This document shows positions 27,198-36,440 of a DNA stretch of 64,000 nt, piece after piece. The DNA comes from Acidobacteriota bacterium. GTDB taxonomy: Bacteria; Acidobacteriota; Terriglobia; Terriglobales; Acidobacteriaceae. The position numbers and the translations under genes are program-made. The stretch is from the NCBI GenBank assembly GCA_003225495.1, contig QIAJ01000007.1, positions 22,167 to 86,166 on the forward strand, written 5' to 3'. The notes beneath the pieces were generated by a model. That model was given only the letters and a program-made list of their open reading frames with translations. It was not told the DNA's origin and searched no databases. Each line of letters opens with the position of its first letter. Position 1 is the first letter of the stretch.

Positions 27198-27259
27198 TCC
27201 TCCATCCGGTAGTTGCTGTACTGCACTTATCATTTCGCCGGAGAGGAAACCGGAACGCT

Positions 27260-28378
27260 TCACCAGATGCCCTTGTCATTTCCTGTAAGGCTGTGAGCCA
27301 CGAGTGCGGAAATCGCCAGGGGCGGCAGGAGAGGAAGTCGAAGTAAGGCCCGCACGTCACGGTGCCGTCCCGCGTGCATGAGCTGCGAGCCGTAGAGGCC
27401 GGCGCCCGTCAGTTTCGACACCCTGAGGAATCCGTTTCCAAATTGGACGTTGTCGCTTCGGGAATAAGCCGCGTCTGTGACTTCTTGCGGAAGAGCGATG
27501 TTGCCACCATAACTTCGGATATAACTCTGAATGAGACAAAGAAAAGTAGCGACGCCGGGCCAAATACCCGCCGCGTCGGCGGCATTCTTCAACTCAGCGA
27601 GATTAAGCGGCTCACTCTGCAATAACAGCGTCGCGTCAATCATGTCGCACAGCCGAAAATAGAAGTGCCGGTACACTCTCTGCAACGTTGAGATCACAAT
27701 GCGCTCTTCGGCTGCCGGTACATGAAAGTCGCGGCCTCCGATGGCTTTTCGAACACGGCGGTCAATCACTCGCTTCGCCATCTGTGCATGTTCGCCCGTC
27801 TGTCCGAGAAACTGGACATGGATCTCCACCAGCTCTGGCAGGCCAGGCACGCTGTAGTTCCACTTGTGGGCTAACCGGTCTCCCCAACTGCGCTCAACCG
27901 GGTGGGCGTTGAATTCCGCGCGCATTATTTTTTGTACGCGATCTTGATTCGCGGAAGTGTAGAGATCAAGATCAGATCCAAGATCAGGCCAGTGATCCAG
28001 GGACTTGATAACCGTCACTTTGCAACCGTGCGATTCGAGCGCATTGCAGATTGATCGCAGCATGTGGATGGCATTGTCGATGCGCGCTCTTTCTTTTGAA
28101 ACGGAAGTCTCACACCACTCGGCAATCCGGTTGTCTTTCAGAGCTACGGCCGCGTTTTGAAGAATAGTTAGGGCACGAACAACCACATGATTTGAATCCG
28201 CGAGCTCACGAAACTCCGCTAACTGCGCGGCAGTCAAGCCGCTAACGTAGTTGAGATCGTCGTTCAGATGCTTGAGATCCTCGGGTGCTGTCGCACGACT
28301 GTTTTCGGAATATGCACGAACCATTAACCGGGAGAGCGTTTCCATGTGGCGTTCGGACTGACGTGCCGCAGCATTCAC
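27260..28378 (-). CDS. NTP_transf_5-like nucleotidyltransferase family protein
   Basis: 372 residues. The core KVTVIKSLDHWPDLGSDLDLYT has the Gly-Ser-Asp-x-Asp signature of the Pol-beta nucleotidyltransferase superfamily in the uncharacterised NTP_transf_5 group. A further acidic/His region (LVEIHVQFLGQTGEHA) follows, then a helical C-terminal half. Such genes accompany exopolysaccharide and exosortase loci. It is divergent from the sugar-nucleotidyltransferase-like gene at 28621, sharing a 240-bp promoter region. Substrate unknown. Confidence 0.8.
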   Translation of the reverse strand: MNAAARQSERHMETLSRLMVRAYSENSRATAPEDLKHLNDDLNYVSGLTAAQLAEFRELADSNHVVVRALTILQNAAVALKDNRIAEWCETSVSKERARIDNAIHMLRSICNALESHGCKVTVIKSLDHWPDLGSDLDLYTSANQDRVQKIMRAEFNAHPVERSWGDRLAHKWNYSVPGLPELVEIHVQFLGQTGEHAQMAKRVIDRRVRKAIGGRDFHVPAAEERIVISTLQRVYRHFYFRLCDMIDATLLLQSEPLNLAELKNAADAAGIWPGVATFLCLIQSYIRSYGGNIALPQEVTDAAYSRSDNVQFGNGFLRVSKLTGAGLYGSQLMHAGRHRDVRALLRLPLLPPLAISALVAHSLTGNDKGIW

Positions 28379-28620
28379 TGTTTTCTACCTCTTACGTGAG
28401 AGTTCTAGACCGTCACTTCGATGTGAGCAGCACCATGCAGTTTGCTCAGCAAACATGCGCCGAATAACACTCGGCAATCTACAGAGAAGACCCTATCTGA
28501 ATATTTCAAATCTCCCATTATCGTTACTGAAATGTTTACTATCGCACACAGTGACGCTGGACACTCGACCAACGTTTTTGACATGGGGATCATCGAAATA
28601 GAGTTTGAAGGAGTGATAGC

Positions 28621-29700
28621 GTGCGTGTAAGTGCGATCGTTGTTATCAATGACGGGCCCTCTCCGACCGGAGCGCTCGACGGTGCTTCGCAGCAAAAGCG
28701 CGAACCGTCGAGGGGCTCAATCACGTGTTCTGACATTTTGGGGCAGTCAGTTCTGGATCGCACCCTTGTGCGTCTTCGTACGGCCGGGATTCGGACCGTT
28801 TCAGTGATTGGACCGCCGAACCTCTCCTCATTGCCATCGAACCGGGAGACAGAATTTATTCCGGCTGGCAATTCCTTTGCACGCTGGCCAGCAGCGCAAC
28901 GCAAAATGAGGGAACACGGTGGGCAGGGCATCGAGACTGTTTTGATGATTGGTCTGGGCGCTTACATGGAGTTGGATGTCGCCGAAGCGGTCAAGTTCCA
29001 TCGCGCCAAGGGAAAACCACTCACTCAGTTGGAAGACAGCAATGGGGCGCTTGATTTCTGGGTGGTTGACTCGAAGTGGTTTAACACTGCCGCAAACGGC
29101 TGCACTCTGCCGTTTCGCTACGGCGAATTTCCCGGCTTGCCTGTGCCTTGCCGCATGAAAGGATATGTGAACTGGCTGGCCGAAGCCCGCGATCTGCGCC
29201 GGCTAGTGCTGGACGCTTTTCTCTGCCGCTGCGAACTAAAGCCAAAGGGCAGGGAAGTACGGCCTGGTGTTTGGGCCGCCGAAGGAGCGCGTATCCACAA
29301 ATTGAGCCGTCTTGTGGCTCCGGTTTATTTGGGCTCCAACACTAGAGTCGGACCATCCGCCGTTATCACGCGCTTCAGCAATCTGGAACGGAATAGTCAG
29401 GTGGGTGCCGGTACCGTTGTGGAATCCACATCAGTGTTGCCCCATACCGTGCTCGGCCGTGGCCTGGATGTCTCGCACGCAGTAGTGGACGGAAACAAGT
29501 TTCTGGATGTGAAGCGGAATGTGGCTTTGGTGATCGACGATCCAAAATTGATTCGGGACACCGCCCCCCGCAGTTGGCGCGCCTCCATCAGTCGAGCCAA
29601 CGAACTGTCAAACCATGCGAGCGAAGCGTTCGAATTTGAATATTCACAGTATCTCTCTCGTGCTGCCGGCAGACTTTCAGGAGTGCTTTTCAAAGGATAG
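28621..29700 (+). CDS. Sugar-nucleotidyltransferase-like protein with left-handed beta-helix end
   Basis: 359 residues. Residues 1-100 (VSAIVVINDGPSPTGALDG, SVLDRTLVRLRTAGIRTVSV) keep the overall layout of NDP-sugar pyrophosphorylases, but the GGxGTRLxPLT loop is not intact, so catalysis is doubtful. Residues ~225-300 carry hexapeptide repeats (GAEGARIHKLSRLVAPVYL, GSNTRVGPSAVI, GAGTVVESTSVLPHTVL). Start GTG 28621 has GAAGGAG 9 nt upstream. It begins a four-gene run with STAS, membrane and kinase genes, spacings 3, 51 and 6 bp. Likely a polysaccharide-related scaffolding or regulatory protein; function inferred only. Confidence 0.75.
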   Translation: MRVSAIVVINDGPSPTGALDGASQQKREPSRGSITCSDILGQSVLDRTLVRLRTAGIRTVSVIGPPNLSSLPSNRETEFIPAGNSFARWPAAQRKMREHGGQGIETVLMIGLGAYMELDVAEAVKFHRAKGKPLTQLEDSNGALDFWVVDSKWFNTAANGCTLPFRYGEFPGLPVPCRMKGYVNWLAEARDLRRLVLDAFLCRCELKPKGREVRPGVWAAEGARIHKLSRLVAPVYLGSNTRVGPSAVITRFSNLERNSQVGAGTVVESTSVLPHTVLGRGLDVSHAVVDGNKFLDVKRNVALVIDDPKLIRDTAPRSWRASISRANELSNHASEAFEFEYSQYLSRAAGRLSGVLFKG

Positions 29701-29703
29701 GGA

Positions 29704-30102
29704 ATGTCCAATTGCAGAACTGTTGTGGTCAAAAAGTTGCCGGAAAGCGTGAGCATCAATGAGGCTCACCAGCTTTTTCGCGAGTTGGCGCCGTTACTTA
29801 GCGGTGATCGTCCCTGTCTTGTCTTTGATTTTTCCGATGTCCGCCAACTGGACAGCGCCGGCATCGAAGTATTGCTTCGTTGCATGGAAGAGGCAATGAA
29901 GCGGAACGGCGATGTGAAACTCGCCGCAGTTACTCCTCAGGCGGCGGTAATCCTGCAACTAACGCGCGTTGACCGGCTGTTTGAGATCTTCGAAAATCCG
30001 TCGGACGCGGTTGAGAGCTTCCATCGCTTCCCAGTTCAGGCGTTCCGGCAGGCCCCAGCCTCTACTGCGGGTTTTGCGAGTGAAGGCTCTGACGCGATTT
30101 AG
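29704..30102 (+). CDS. STAS-domain protein (anti-anti-sigma type)
   Basis: 132 residues. STAS fold with FDFSDVRQLDSAGIEVLLR; the Ser in DSAG is the phosphorylatable residue of SpoIIAA/RsbV proteins. The last ~30 residues are a Pro/Ala-rich tail. In polysaccharide loci, STAS proteins can control synthesis rather than sigma factors; no cognate anti-sigma kinase is in the window. It starts 3 bp after the preceding stop, so it is translationally linked. Confidence 0.88.
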   Translation: MSNCRTVVVKKLPESVSINEAHQLFRELAPLLSGDRPCLVFDFSDVRQLDSAGIEVLLRCMEEAMKRNGDVKLAAVTPQAAVILQLTRVDRLFEIFENPSDAVESFHRFPVQAFRQAPASTAGFASEGSDAI

Positions 30103-30153
30103 CACTAACCCTCACACGACTGCGTGCATCTAAGGCCACGTCTGGAGAAAACC

Positions 30154-30789
30154 ATGAGGCCGAAACAGGGCATGCAAGCCCGGATCATTGCCGGCAGTGT
30201 CGTTCTCGCGTTGACGCTTTCCCCTCTCGCTGGTGCACAGGATGCTGTTTCGCCGCAGTCGGCAAGTTCGTCCGCCAATCAGTCGTCGCCAAGCCCGTTG
30301 CCAGATAGTCCCGGCGCTATCCAGTCGAGGTCAAATCATTTACAAGAAGTTGCGACGATGTCTCCCCAAGAGAACAGTAGCCCAATCTCTCAACCGGACC
30401 AGGCACAGTCGCCGGCGGCGAATGCCGCGACCGATCCTTCGCCTACAGCGAGTTCGCCCCAGTCTGATTCGCCTCAATCCAGCGAACCGAGTCCCGCGCC
30501 GCCGTCCCAGTCCAACCAAGCCGGCGCTCAACCACCCACTCAGACTCAGCCGCAGGCGCCGCCGAAACAGGCTCCTCGAGAACCGGTCGGCACGGCCGCA
30601 GCAGAATCGATTCAAACGACAGGAGTAGCCGCTTCCCGGCCTGCGGGTGCAGCCGTCGCTCCTGCAAAGCAACGTCGCATGCGTTCTATCCTGATCAAGG
30701 TCGGTGCGTTGGTCGGAGTAGGTGTGGCTGTCGGGACCACTATGGCTCTCTCGAAAGGCAGCCCCAGCAAACCGCCGGGCGCGAACTAG
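30154..30789 (+). CDS. Exported Pro/Ser/Gln-rich protein with C-terminal membrane helix
   Basis: 211 residues from ATG 30154 (GGAGAAAACC upstream; the frame opens at 30124). Signal peptide (GSVVLALTLSPLAGAQ), about 130 residues of Pro, Ser, Gln and Ala with QPPTQTQPQAPPKQAPRE, then a basic stretch (APAKQRRMRS) and one hydrophobic segment (ILIKVGALVGVGVAVGTTMA). Low-complexity periplasm-spanning architecture. No family recognised. Between the STAS and kinase genes. Confidence 0.75.
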   Translation: MRPKQGMQARIIAGSVVLALTLSPLAGAQDAVSPQSASSSANQSSPSPLPDSPGAIQSRSNHLQEVATMSPQENSSPISQPDQAQSPAANAATDPSPTASSPQSDSPQSSEPSPAPPSQSNQAGAQPPTQTQPQAPPKQAPREPVGTAAAESIQTTGVAASRPAGAAVAPAKQRRMRSILIKVGALVGVGVAVGTTMALSKGSPSKPPGAN

Positions 30790-30795
30790 TGCACT

Positions 30796-31533
30796 ATGGC
30801 AGACAAGCAAAAGCCAGGTAGATCAAAATATACCTCTGCGCGACGGCCCTTGCTCGTGAGCTTTTCGGGCGTCGATGGGTCCGGCAAGACAACGCAAATC
30901 GAGGCGCTGCTTGCCTGGTTACGTGATGCCGGCCTCACAGCGCGCGTCCTTCGTTTCTGGGACGATATCGCCGTGCTGGGCAGTATGCGCGAAACCATGA
31001 GCCATACACTGTTCAGAAGCGAGAAGGGAATTGGCGCTCCCGGCAAGCCAGTAAAGCGACGCGACAAGAATATTCGCGGCTGGTATATGACTGCGTCGCG
31101 AATGTATCTCTATTTCCTGGATGCCGCTCGATTAGCTTTAACAATGGCAACTGCATTTCGAAGAAACGTGGACGTCGTGATATTCGATCGCTTTCTATAT
31201 GACGAACTCGCCAACCTGGATCTCTCGACTCGATTGGGGCAAGAATATTCCAGACTGCTGCTGGGAGCGGTTCCACGGCCGGATGTTGCGTTTGTGCTCG
31301 ATGCAGAGCCGGCGCAGGCGCAGGCCCGAAAGCCAGAGTACCCACTGGATTTTATTGAGAGCAATCGCGCTGCTTACCTGACTCTTGTCAAACTGACTGA
31401 AGGGGTGACGCTCATCGAGCCTCTGGCGGTGCAGGATGTATCTGACCGTATCCTGCGCGTAGTCGCCAAAGCTCTCGAGGAGCGTTCACCGTCCCCCGAT
31501 CTATCGCCCGAGCAGCCGATGCTTCACAGCTGA
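30796..31533 (+). CDS. Thymidylate-kinase-like P-loop kinase
   Basis: 245 residues. Walker A FSGVDGSGKTTQ and the kinase-like VVIFDRFLYDELANLD correspond to the DR motif of TMP kinases. The region between (RRDKNIRGWYMTASRMYLYFLDAARLAL) replaces the usual dTMP-binding helix, and the C-terminus is extended and Ser/Pro-rich. It therefore belongs to the TMPK-like family found in glycan loci and probably phosphorylates something other than dTMP. Last gene of the 28621 run, 6 bp after the preceding stop, and convergent with the lectin-like gene 13 bp beyond. Confidence 0.82.
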   Translation: MADKQKPGRSKYTSARRPLLVSFSGVDGSGKTTQIEALLAWLRDAGLTARVLRFWDDIAVLGSMRETMSHTLFRSEKGIGAPGKPVKRRDKNIRGWYMTASRMYLYFLDAARLALTMATAFRRNVDVVIFDRFLYDELANLDLSTRLGQEYSRLLLGAVPRPDVAFVLDAEPAQAQARKPEYPLDFIESNRAAYLTLVKLTEGVTLIEPLAVQDVSDRILRVVAKALEERSPSPDLSPEQPMLHS

Positions 31534-31546
31534 TCGGTGCTCAGAC

Positions 31547-32833
31547 TCACCAGTACGTCAGGCTGAATTTGTCCACATATACCGAGTGGGCGGCCTGCTT
31601 GTAGTTTCCATCCATCTGGTAGTTTGCGGTTACACCGTACCAATTGCCAACTCCGAACGGTGGGAAATACTTGTCGATCACAGTGGTCTTTCCGTTGAGA
31701 GAAATAGAGTGATAGCGGAGTTTGTTGTCGGGTGTCCGTTGGACTTCAAGGGTGAGATGGTTCCACGAATTGCTGACCGGATTGCAAGGAACACCCGTCG
31801 GCACCCAGTGCCAGTTCACGTTGTCCCAGACGTCGAACTGATGTCCGCCCGCGATGCGGCACTGATGTCCCCAAGTGAAGCCCATACTGTTGAAGTACTG
31901 GTTGATATCGAACTCCAGCACCTGCGAAAGTTCCAGGTTGGTGCCAAAAAAATAAAGATCGTACGTGAATCCGTGCAGGTTCGGGATGATCTTGTGATCG
32001 CTGTCAGGCATGCCTTGCGATGAGTAGGTGCCGATGAGAGGATTCGTCCAAAGGACGTCAGAATAGGGATGTGTTCCCCCGATCGAGAACTTGGTCGCGT
32101 TTCCGCTAAGCGATGGCGAAGAAACATGCTGGCCCATCGACCAGGTCACGCCCCCGCCGCAATTCGTGCAGATGTCGTACTTCGGAGGATATTCGCCATA
32201 TCCCTTCCAGCCCCCGCTGGCCTGCAGGTTAGTGAAGGACTTGCCACTTCCATTAACGGTGACCTTCACGTGCTTGTAAGCGCTTCCGCCGCAGCGATCC
32301 CATTCCTGCACCACGGTGTCGTACGCGCCGGCACTCAGGGTAATGCTGGTATTGAGTTTTGCGCCGTTGACTACGTAGTTGAGTTTGTTGTTGACGTATA
32401 CGCCCATCGATGCGACACCTTGCGCACAGGTCGAAGTGGCAGTGGCCGCATAGTTAACGGGAGAACTGACGCCTGATCCGTCAGCGGGGGATGTGACGTT
32501 GACTCCGCTCTGACTTCTCACCGTGATCGCCACCTTGGTGTAGCTGGCCCCGCCACAGTAGTCCCATTCTTCGACAACGGTATTGTGGCTTCCAGCACCG
32601 ATCGTCAGATTTGTATTGAGAGTTTTTCCGTTGACTACATAAATCAGCTGGTTGTCTACATAGACGCCCATCGAAGCCACGCCCTTGGAACAACCAGTGG
32701 TTGCGGACGCGACATAATTAACAGGGGACCCAAGAACGGCCCCATTGCCGGGGGCGTTCACGTTGACACTGGCGAAGGCGGCTGCCCCGAGCGTCAGAAT
32801 GCAGGTGATACGGATCAGGTTTTGGCAATTCAT
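31547..32833 (-). CDS. Secreted protein with two Ig-like repeats and a lectin-like domain
   Basis: 428 residues from ATG 32833 (CAGGAGAAGTGTTA upstream). Signal peptide, then two ~85-residue repeats, each with SPVNY, KGVASMGVYVDNQLIYV or AQGVASMGVYVNNKLNYV, and VVEEWDYCGG or VVQEWDRCGG: cysteine-containing Ig-like beta-sandwiches. The C-terminal ~230 residues have VLEFDINQYFNS, WGHQCRIAGGHQFDVWD, HLTLEVQR and VYVDKFSLTYW, a concanavalin-A/LamG-like beta-sandwich. A relative with one Ig-like unit lies at 38955. Extracellular carbohydrate binding is inferred from fold only. Promoter region shared with the divergent phosphoesterase. Confidence 0.85.
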   Translation of the reverse strand: MNCQNLIRITCILTLGAAAFASVNVNAPGNGAVLGSPVNYVASATTGCSKGVASMGVYVDNQLIYVVNGKTLNTNLTIGAGSHNTVVEEWDYCGGASYTKVAITVRSQSGVNVTSPADGSGVSSPVNYAATATSTCAQGVASMGVYVNNKLNYVVNGAKLNTSITLSAGAYDTVVQEWDRCGGSAYKHVKVTVNGSGKSFTNLQASGGWKGYGEYPPKYDICTNCGGGVTWSMGQHVSSPSLSGNATKFSIGGTHPYSDVLWTNPLIGTYSSQGMPDSDHKIIPNLHGFTYDLYFFGTNLELSQVLEFDINQYFNSMGFTWGHQCRIAGGHQFDVWDNVNWHWVPTGVPCNPVSNSWNHLTLEVQRTPDNKLRYHSISLNGKTTVIDKYFPPFGVGNWYGVTANYQMDGNYKQAAHSVYVDKFSLTYW

Positions 32834-33191
32834 TAACACTTCTCCTGATTAGGTTGGTTCTTGCCACTACGAACTGCTCGATGGGCGAACGAACGGGCCG
32901 GGCAACCGTGGCTCGGACTGATCGGAGTCACAAATTGAAGAACCTCAGACGCCATTTGGAAGCAGTAACCGGAGGGTAATACCCTGTTTTACTGATGTCA
33001 AAACCCGTAAGGGCACTTTGGGCTGCTATTACGTAGCTATTACGTTGAACCGCAGTTATGTAGTGAACACGACGCGAATTCGGACAGTTACAGGAAGGTA
33101 TGTAGGTGAGCCTACTGAGGATCAGCCAACATGGAAGTCTCATTTTGCCATCTCAACGCCGCTTGAAGAGAGCAGGTCTTGAGGGATGTTG
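32834..33191. other. Divergent intergenic region
   Basis: About 360 bp between the lectin-like gene and the phosphoesterase. No gene is supported. It should contain both promoters. I looked for a riboswitch-like fold in 32880-32990 and found none that I could defend. Confidence 0.5.
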
Positions 33192-34730
33192 ATGAGTGAT
33201 GCGACTGTCGCCTTGCCTATGCGGAATGCCGGACTGAAAAAACTACTCCTTCCCATGCTGGGAATCCCATTAATGTTGTTGGCCGGATGCCGCGGCATAG
33301 GTACGGACCCGACGCAGCCACCACCACCGCCCCCGCCACCTGGTGATATTACACAGCTCAACCACATCATCATCCTGGCGCAAGAGAACCGCGGATTTGA
33401 ACACTACTTCGGGTCTCTGCGCCAATATTGGGCTGCCAATGGTTACCCGGACCAGTCCTTTGACGGTCTTCCGCAATTTAACCCTGCTTCCGGAGCGGCT
33501 CCGCTGCAGGGCCCGGCGCCCACCAATCCGGGATGCGATCCGGCATTTCCAGCGCCAGGCAATGACTGCACAATCAATGCCAATAGTCCGGCGGTCGAGT
33601 CGTTCAAGATGACTTCTATGTGTGAAGAGAATCCAAGTCCTTCGTGGAACGAGAGCCATGTGGATTGGAATCTCAAAGATCCCTTGTTCCCGACGGCGAC
33701 GCTGGACGGTTTCTTGTGGACGGCAGCCCACGACGCCAGGGCCAACGGTTTCTTTGATGTCGATGGCAAGCGGGCCATGAGCTACTACGACGGAAGCGAT
33801 CTTCCGTACTACTACTTCATGGCGTCGAATTTCGCGACTTCGGATCGCTGGTTCTCGCCGGTGATGTCTCGAACGCAGCCCAACCGGATGTTTATGCTGG
33901 CCGCTACTTCCGGCGGGCACGTGTATCCGCTCCGATCCGGAGATCCACCGCTAGCCGACCCGACCATTTTCGACTTGCTTCAGGCGGCGAATATTTCGTG
34001 GAAGGTATATGTTACAGACCTGACCGATGCCAAGAATCCGGTTCAGGATAGCGCCTTGAATTTCTTTGCCACTGCGGCAAAATATCCCGATCACATCGTC
34101 GGCGTCGATCAATACTTCGCCGACTTGACGGCGGGAACGCTCCCATCGGTGGGCTACATTGAGCCGGGCTACAACGGCGGACTCGACGAGCATCCGGGCG
34201 TGGATGACAACGTTCCGGGCGCGAATATCCAGGCCGGCGCAAAATATGTCTCCACTCTCATTAACGGGCTTATGCAGAGCTCGTCATGGAAGGATTCAGT
34301 CTTCATCCTGACATTCGACGAGTTTGGTGGGTTCTATGACCATGTGGCTCCGGTGCCGGCGGTGAGCCCGAATCCCAATGTCAAGCCGATTGATATCAAG
34401 CCCGGGCCGCCGCCAAATGGCCCAGACATTTGCGCTCCCCCAAACAATACCGATCCAAAATGCGATTTCCTTTATACCGGTTACCGCATTCCGTTGATCG
34501 TCGTTTCTCCATTTGCGAAAAAGAATTTTGTCTCGCACACTCCAGCGGACATGACGGCGTGGCTGAAGTTTGTGGAGACTCGATTCAAGCTTTCAAGCTT
34601 GACTCAACGGGACGCAGCGCAGATGGACATGACGGAATTCTTCGACTTCCCGAATCCACCGTGGATGACGCCGCCCACGCCACCCGAGCAGCAGACAACG
34701 GGCGCGTGCTATGTGAATCAGTTGCCTTAG
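33192..34730 (+). CDS. Phosphoesterase-family (PF04185) lipoprotein, phospholipase C/acid phosphatase-like
   Basis: 512 residues from ATG 33192 (GAGGG 6 nt upstream; ATG 33186 is in frame). Lipoprotein signal with lipobox MLLAGC, a run of eight Pro, then the alkaline-phosphatase-superfamily fold: NHIIILAQENRGFEHYFG (metal Glu-Asn), SPSWNESHVDWN, DHVAPVPAV (Asp-His metal site), SPFAKKNFVSHTPAD. It hydrolyses phosphodiester or phosphomonoester bonds, typically of phospholipids, outside the inner membrane. Its close paralogue is convergent at 34891. A terminator follows at 34778. Confidence 0.92.
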   Translation: MSDATVALPMRNAGLKKLLLPMLGIPLMLLAGCRGIGTDPTQPPPPPPPPGDITQLNHIIILAQENRGFEHYFGSLRQYWAANGYPDQSFDGLPQFNPASGAAPLQGPAPTNPGCDPAFPAPGNDCTINANSPAVESFKMTSMCEENPSPSWNESHVDWNLKDPLFPTATLDGFLWTAAHDARANGFFDVDGKRAMSYYDGSDLPYYYFMASNFATSDRWFSPVMSRTQPNRMFMLAATSGGHVYPLRSGDPPLADPTIFDLLQAANISWKVYVTDLTDAKNPVQDSALNFFATAAKYPDHIVGVDQYFADLTAGTLPSVGYIEPGYNGGLDEHPGVDDNVPGANIQAGAKYVSTLINGLMQSSSWKDSVFILTFDEFGGFYDHVAPVPAVSPNPNVKPIDIKPGPPPNGPDICAPPNNTDPKCDFLYTGYRIPLIVVSPFAKKNFVSHTPADMTAWLKFVETRFKLSSLTQRDAAQMDMTEFFDFPNPPWMTPPTPPEQQTTGACYVNQLP

Positions 34731-34777
34731 CGCACTGATTGCCGTCGGTGGCGGGCGAGGAACACGGTGAAGGACAG

Positions 34778-34807
34778 ACCCACAGCGAAAGCTGTGGGTT
34801 TTTATTT
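34778..34807 (+). terminator. Rho-independent terminator after the phosphoesterase lipoprotein
   Basis: Perfect 9-bp stem ACCCACAGC/GCTGTGGGT, GAAA tetraloop, then TTTTATTT. Confidence 0.92.
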
Positions 34808-34890
34808 GGGGCTCGTGAGACGTACCTCGGGCATGCCGCAGGGCCCCCGAGAATGTGGTCAACCACATGAATGAAATTACGGCGGTGCAA

Positions 34891-36402
34891 TCACGGCAAC
34901 TTATTCAGATAGCAAGGAGCATTCGTGCTCTGCACTGGCGGAGTTGGCGGGGTGACCCACGGAGGAGCGGTGAAGTTGAAGAACTCTGACATATCCATTT
35001 GGGCCGAATCCCGTTGGGTTAGCGACGACAGCCCAAAACGAGTTTCAATCAGCTTTAAGATCGCTGTGTAGTCGGCCGGCGTGTGTGAGACATAGTGTTT
35101 TTTCGCGAAGGGTGAGATCACGATCAGCGGAACCCGATAGCCGGTGTATTTGAAGTCGCATGTCGGCCCACTATCGTTCGGAGGTGTGCAAATATCGCCC
35201 TGAAACAGATCCTTAGGACGTATTCCGTCCGGGGAGACGGTTGCGGCTGGAGACAGATGATCGTAAAGTGCGCCACCTTCGTCATAGGTCAGAATGAATG
35301 CCGAATCCTTCCAGGAAGAACTCGCCATTATCGAGTTGATGATCGAAGCGACATAGGCTGCACCAAACTGCGTCCGGCTGGGCGCCAGATCGGAGTTGCT
35401 CGGGTGCTCGTCGAGTCCAGCGTTGCTGGCTGGTTCGATCTGGACGACCTGGGGCAGCGTTCGATTCTTCAGATCATTGTCGAAATCGGAGTTTGGAATC
35501 CCAATCGTCCCAATATTATTCGGAAAATTTGTGGGTATTGTTTGTCCCCACTGAAACTGCTTCACGTAACTGCTTTCCAGAAGGCATGAGGGCGCATATG
35601 GAGGCCCACTGCATCCGCTGTTGGTGGGATTGACGTAGATTTTCCAGGTGATGTTGGCGGCTTGCAGCTCTTGAAAAATTGTTGTGGCGGTGAGTGGTTG
35701 GCTGTCATGGCTGTTCGAGCCAATCGGGTACACATACCCCTGCGACGTCGCCCCGATCAGGTATTCACGATTCGGATGGGTACGAGTCATGACTGGGCTG
35801 AACCACCGGTCCGACGTCGCGAAGTTCGAAGCCATGAAGTAGTAGTAGTTCAAATCGCTGCCGTTGTAGTACCCCATTGCGCGGCGGCCGCGCTTGTCGT
35901 GATAGCCGATGATTCGTCCATCATGGGCGGCGGTATAAACAAAGCCGTTCAGTTGTGCTGGCAAGTTTCCGGTCGGATCATTGAGTCCCCAGTCAACATG
36001 AGATTCGTTCCAGGAAGGGCTGGTGTTCTCCGAGCACTGCGTCAGGAGTTTGAAGGATTTTATTTTGGGGCTCTGGCTGTCAATGGTGCAGTCATTAGGA
36101 GCAGGAAACGCGGGATCGCATCCGGGGTTGGTCGGGGCCGGATGATGCAGCGGCGGGATGCCAGTTTTCGGATTAAATTGCGGCAAGCCGTCAAACGACA
36201 CATCTGGATATGCGTTCTGCGCCCAGTACTGTCGAAGGGCTCCAAAGTAGTGATCGAAGGAACGGTTCTCCTGAACCATGAAGATGATGTGATTGATTTG
36301 CCCGAGTCCCTGCGATGCTGTCGGCGTTGAACTCTGTCCAGACGCAAGTAGCGCCATGGCGACAATCGAGCCGGTCAGAATAAGCGGAAGTTTCCCTTGC
36401 AT
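34891..36402 (-). CDS. Phosphoesterase-family (PF04185) secreted protein, paralogue
   Basis: 503 residues. A cleavable signal peptide (ILTGSIVAMALLASGQ, no lipobox Cys) precedes the same catalytic order as the gene at 33192: NHIIFMVQENRSFDHYFG, SPSWNESHVDWG, YDHLSPAATV, SPFAKKHYVSHTPAD, and FFNFTAPPWVTPPTPP. So one copy is membrane-tethered and this one is released. The two are convergent, 160 bp apart, and plainly duplicates. It follows a DUF5666 gene by 38 bp on the same strand. Confidence 0.92.
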   Translation of the reverse strand: MQGKLPLILTGSIVAMALLASGQSSTPTASQGLGQINHIIFMVQENRSFDHYFGALRQYWAQNAYPDVSFDGLPQFNPKTGIPPLHHPAPTNPGCDPAFPAPNDCTIDSQSPKIKSFKLLTQCSENTSPSWNESHVDWGLNDPTGNLPAQLNGFVYTAAHDGRIIGYHDKRGRRAMGYYNGSDLNYYYFMASNFATSDRWFSPVMTRTHPNREYLIGATSQGYVYPIGSNSHDSQPLTATTIFQELQAANITWKIYVNPTNSGCSGPPYAPSCLLESSYVKQFQWGQTIPTNFPNNIGTIGIPNSDFDNDLKNRTLPQVVQIEPASNAGLDEHPSNSDLAPSRTQFGAAYVASIINSIMASSSWKDSAFILTYDEGGALYDHLSPAATVSPDGIRPKDLFQGDICTPPNDSGPTCDFKYTGYRVPLIVISPFAKKHYVSHTPADYTAILKLIETRFGLSSLTQRDSAQMDMSEFFNFTAPPWVTPPTPPVQSTNAPCYLNKLP

Positions 36403-36440
36403 TGAAGAAGACCTCAGCGAGTTTTTATGTTGGCCTTAAA

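Noticed and set aside
32880-32990. A GC-rich leader upstream of the lectin-like gene containing GCCACGGTTGCCCGG on the minus strand, compared with c-di-GMP (GEMM) riboswitches
   Set aside because: The conserved GCAAACC and ACGCAAAGCC core elements are missing, so no riboswitch is claimed.
33270-33920. A 216-codon minus-strand frame inside the phosphoesterase lipoprotein
   Set aside because: Antisense to conserved catalytic motifs; no family features or ribosome site.
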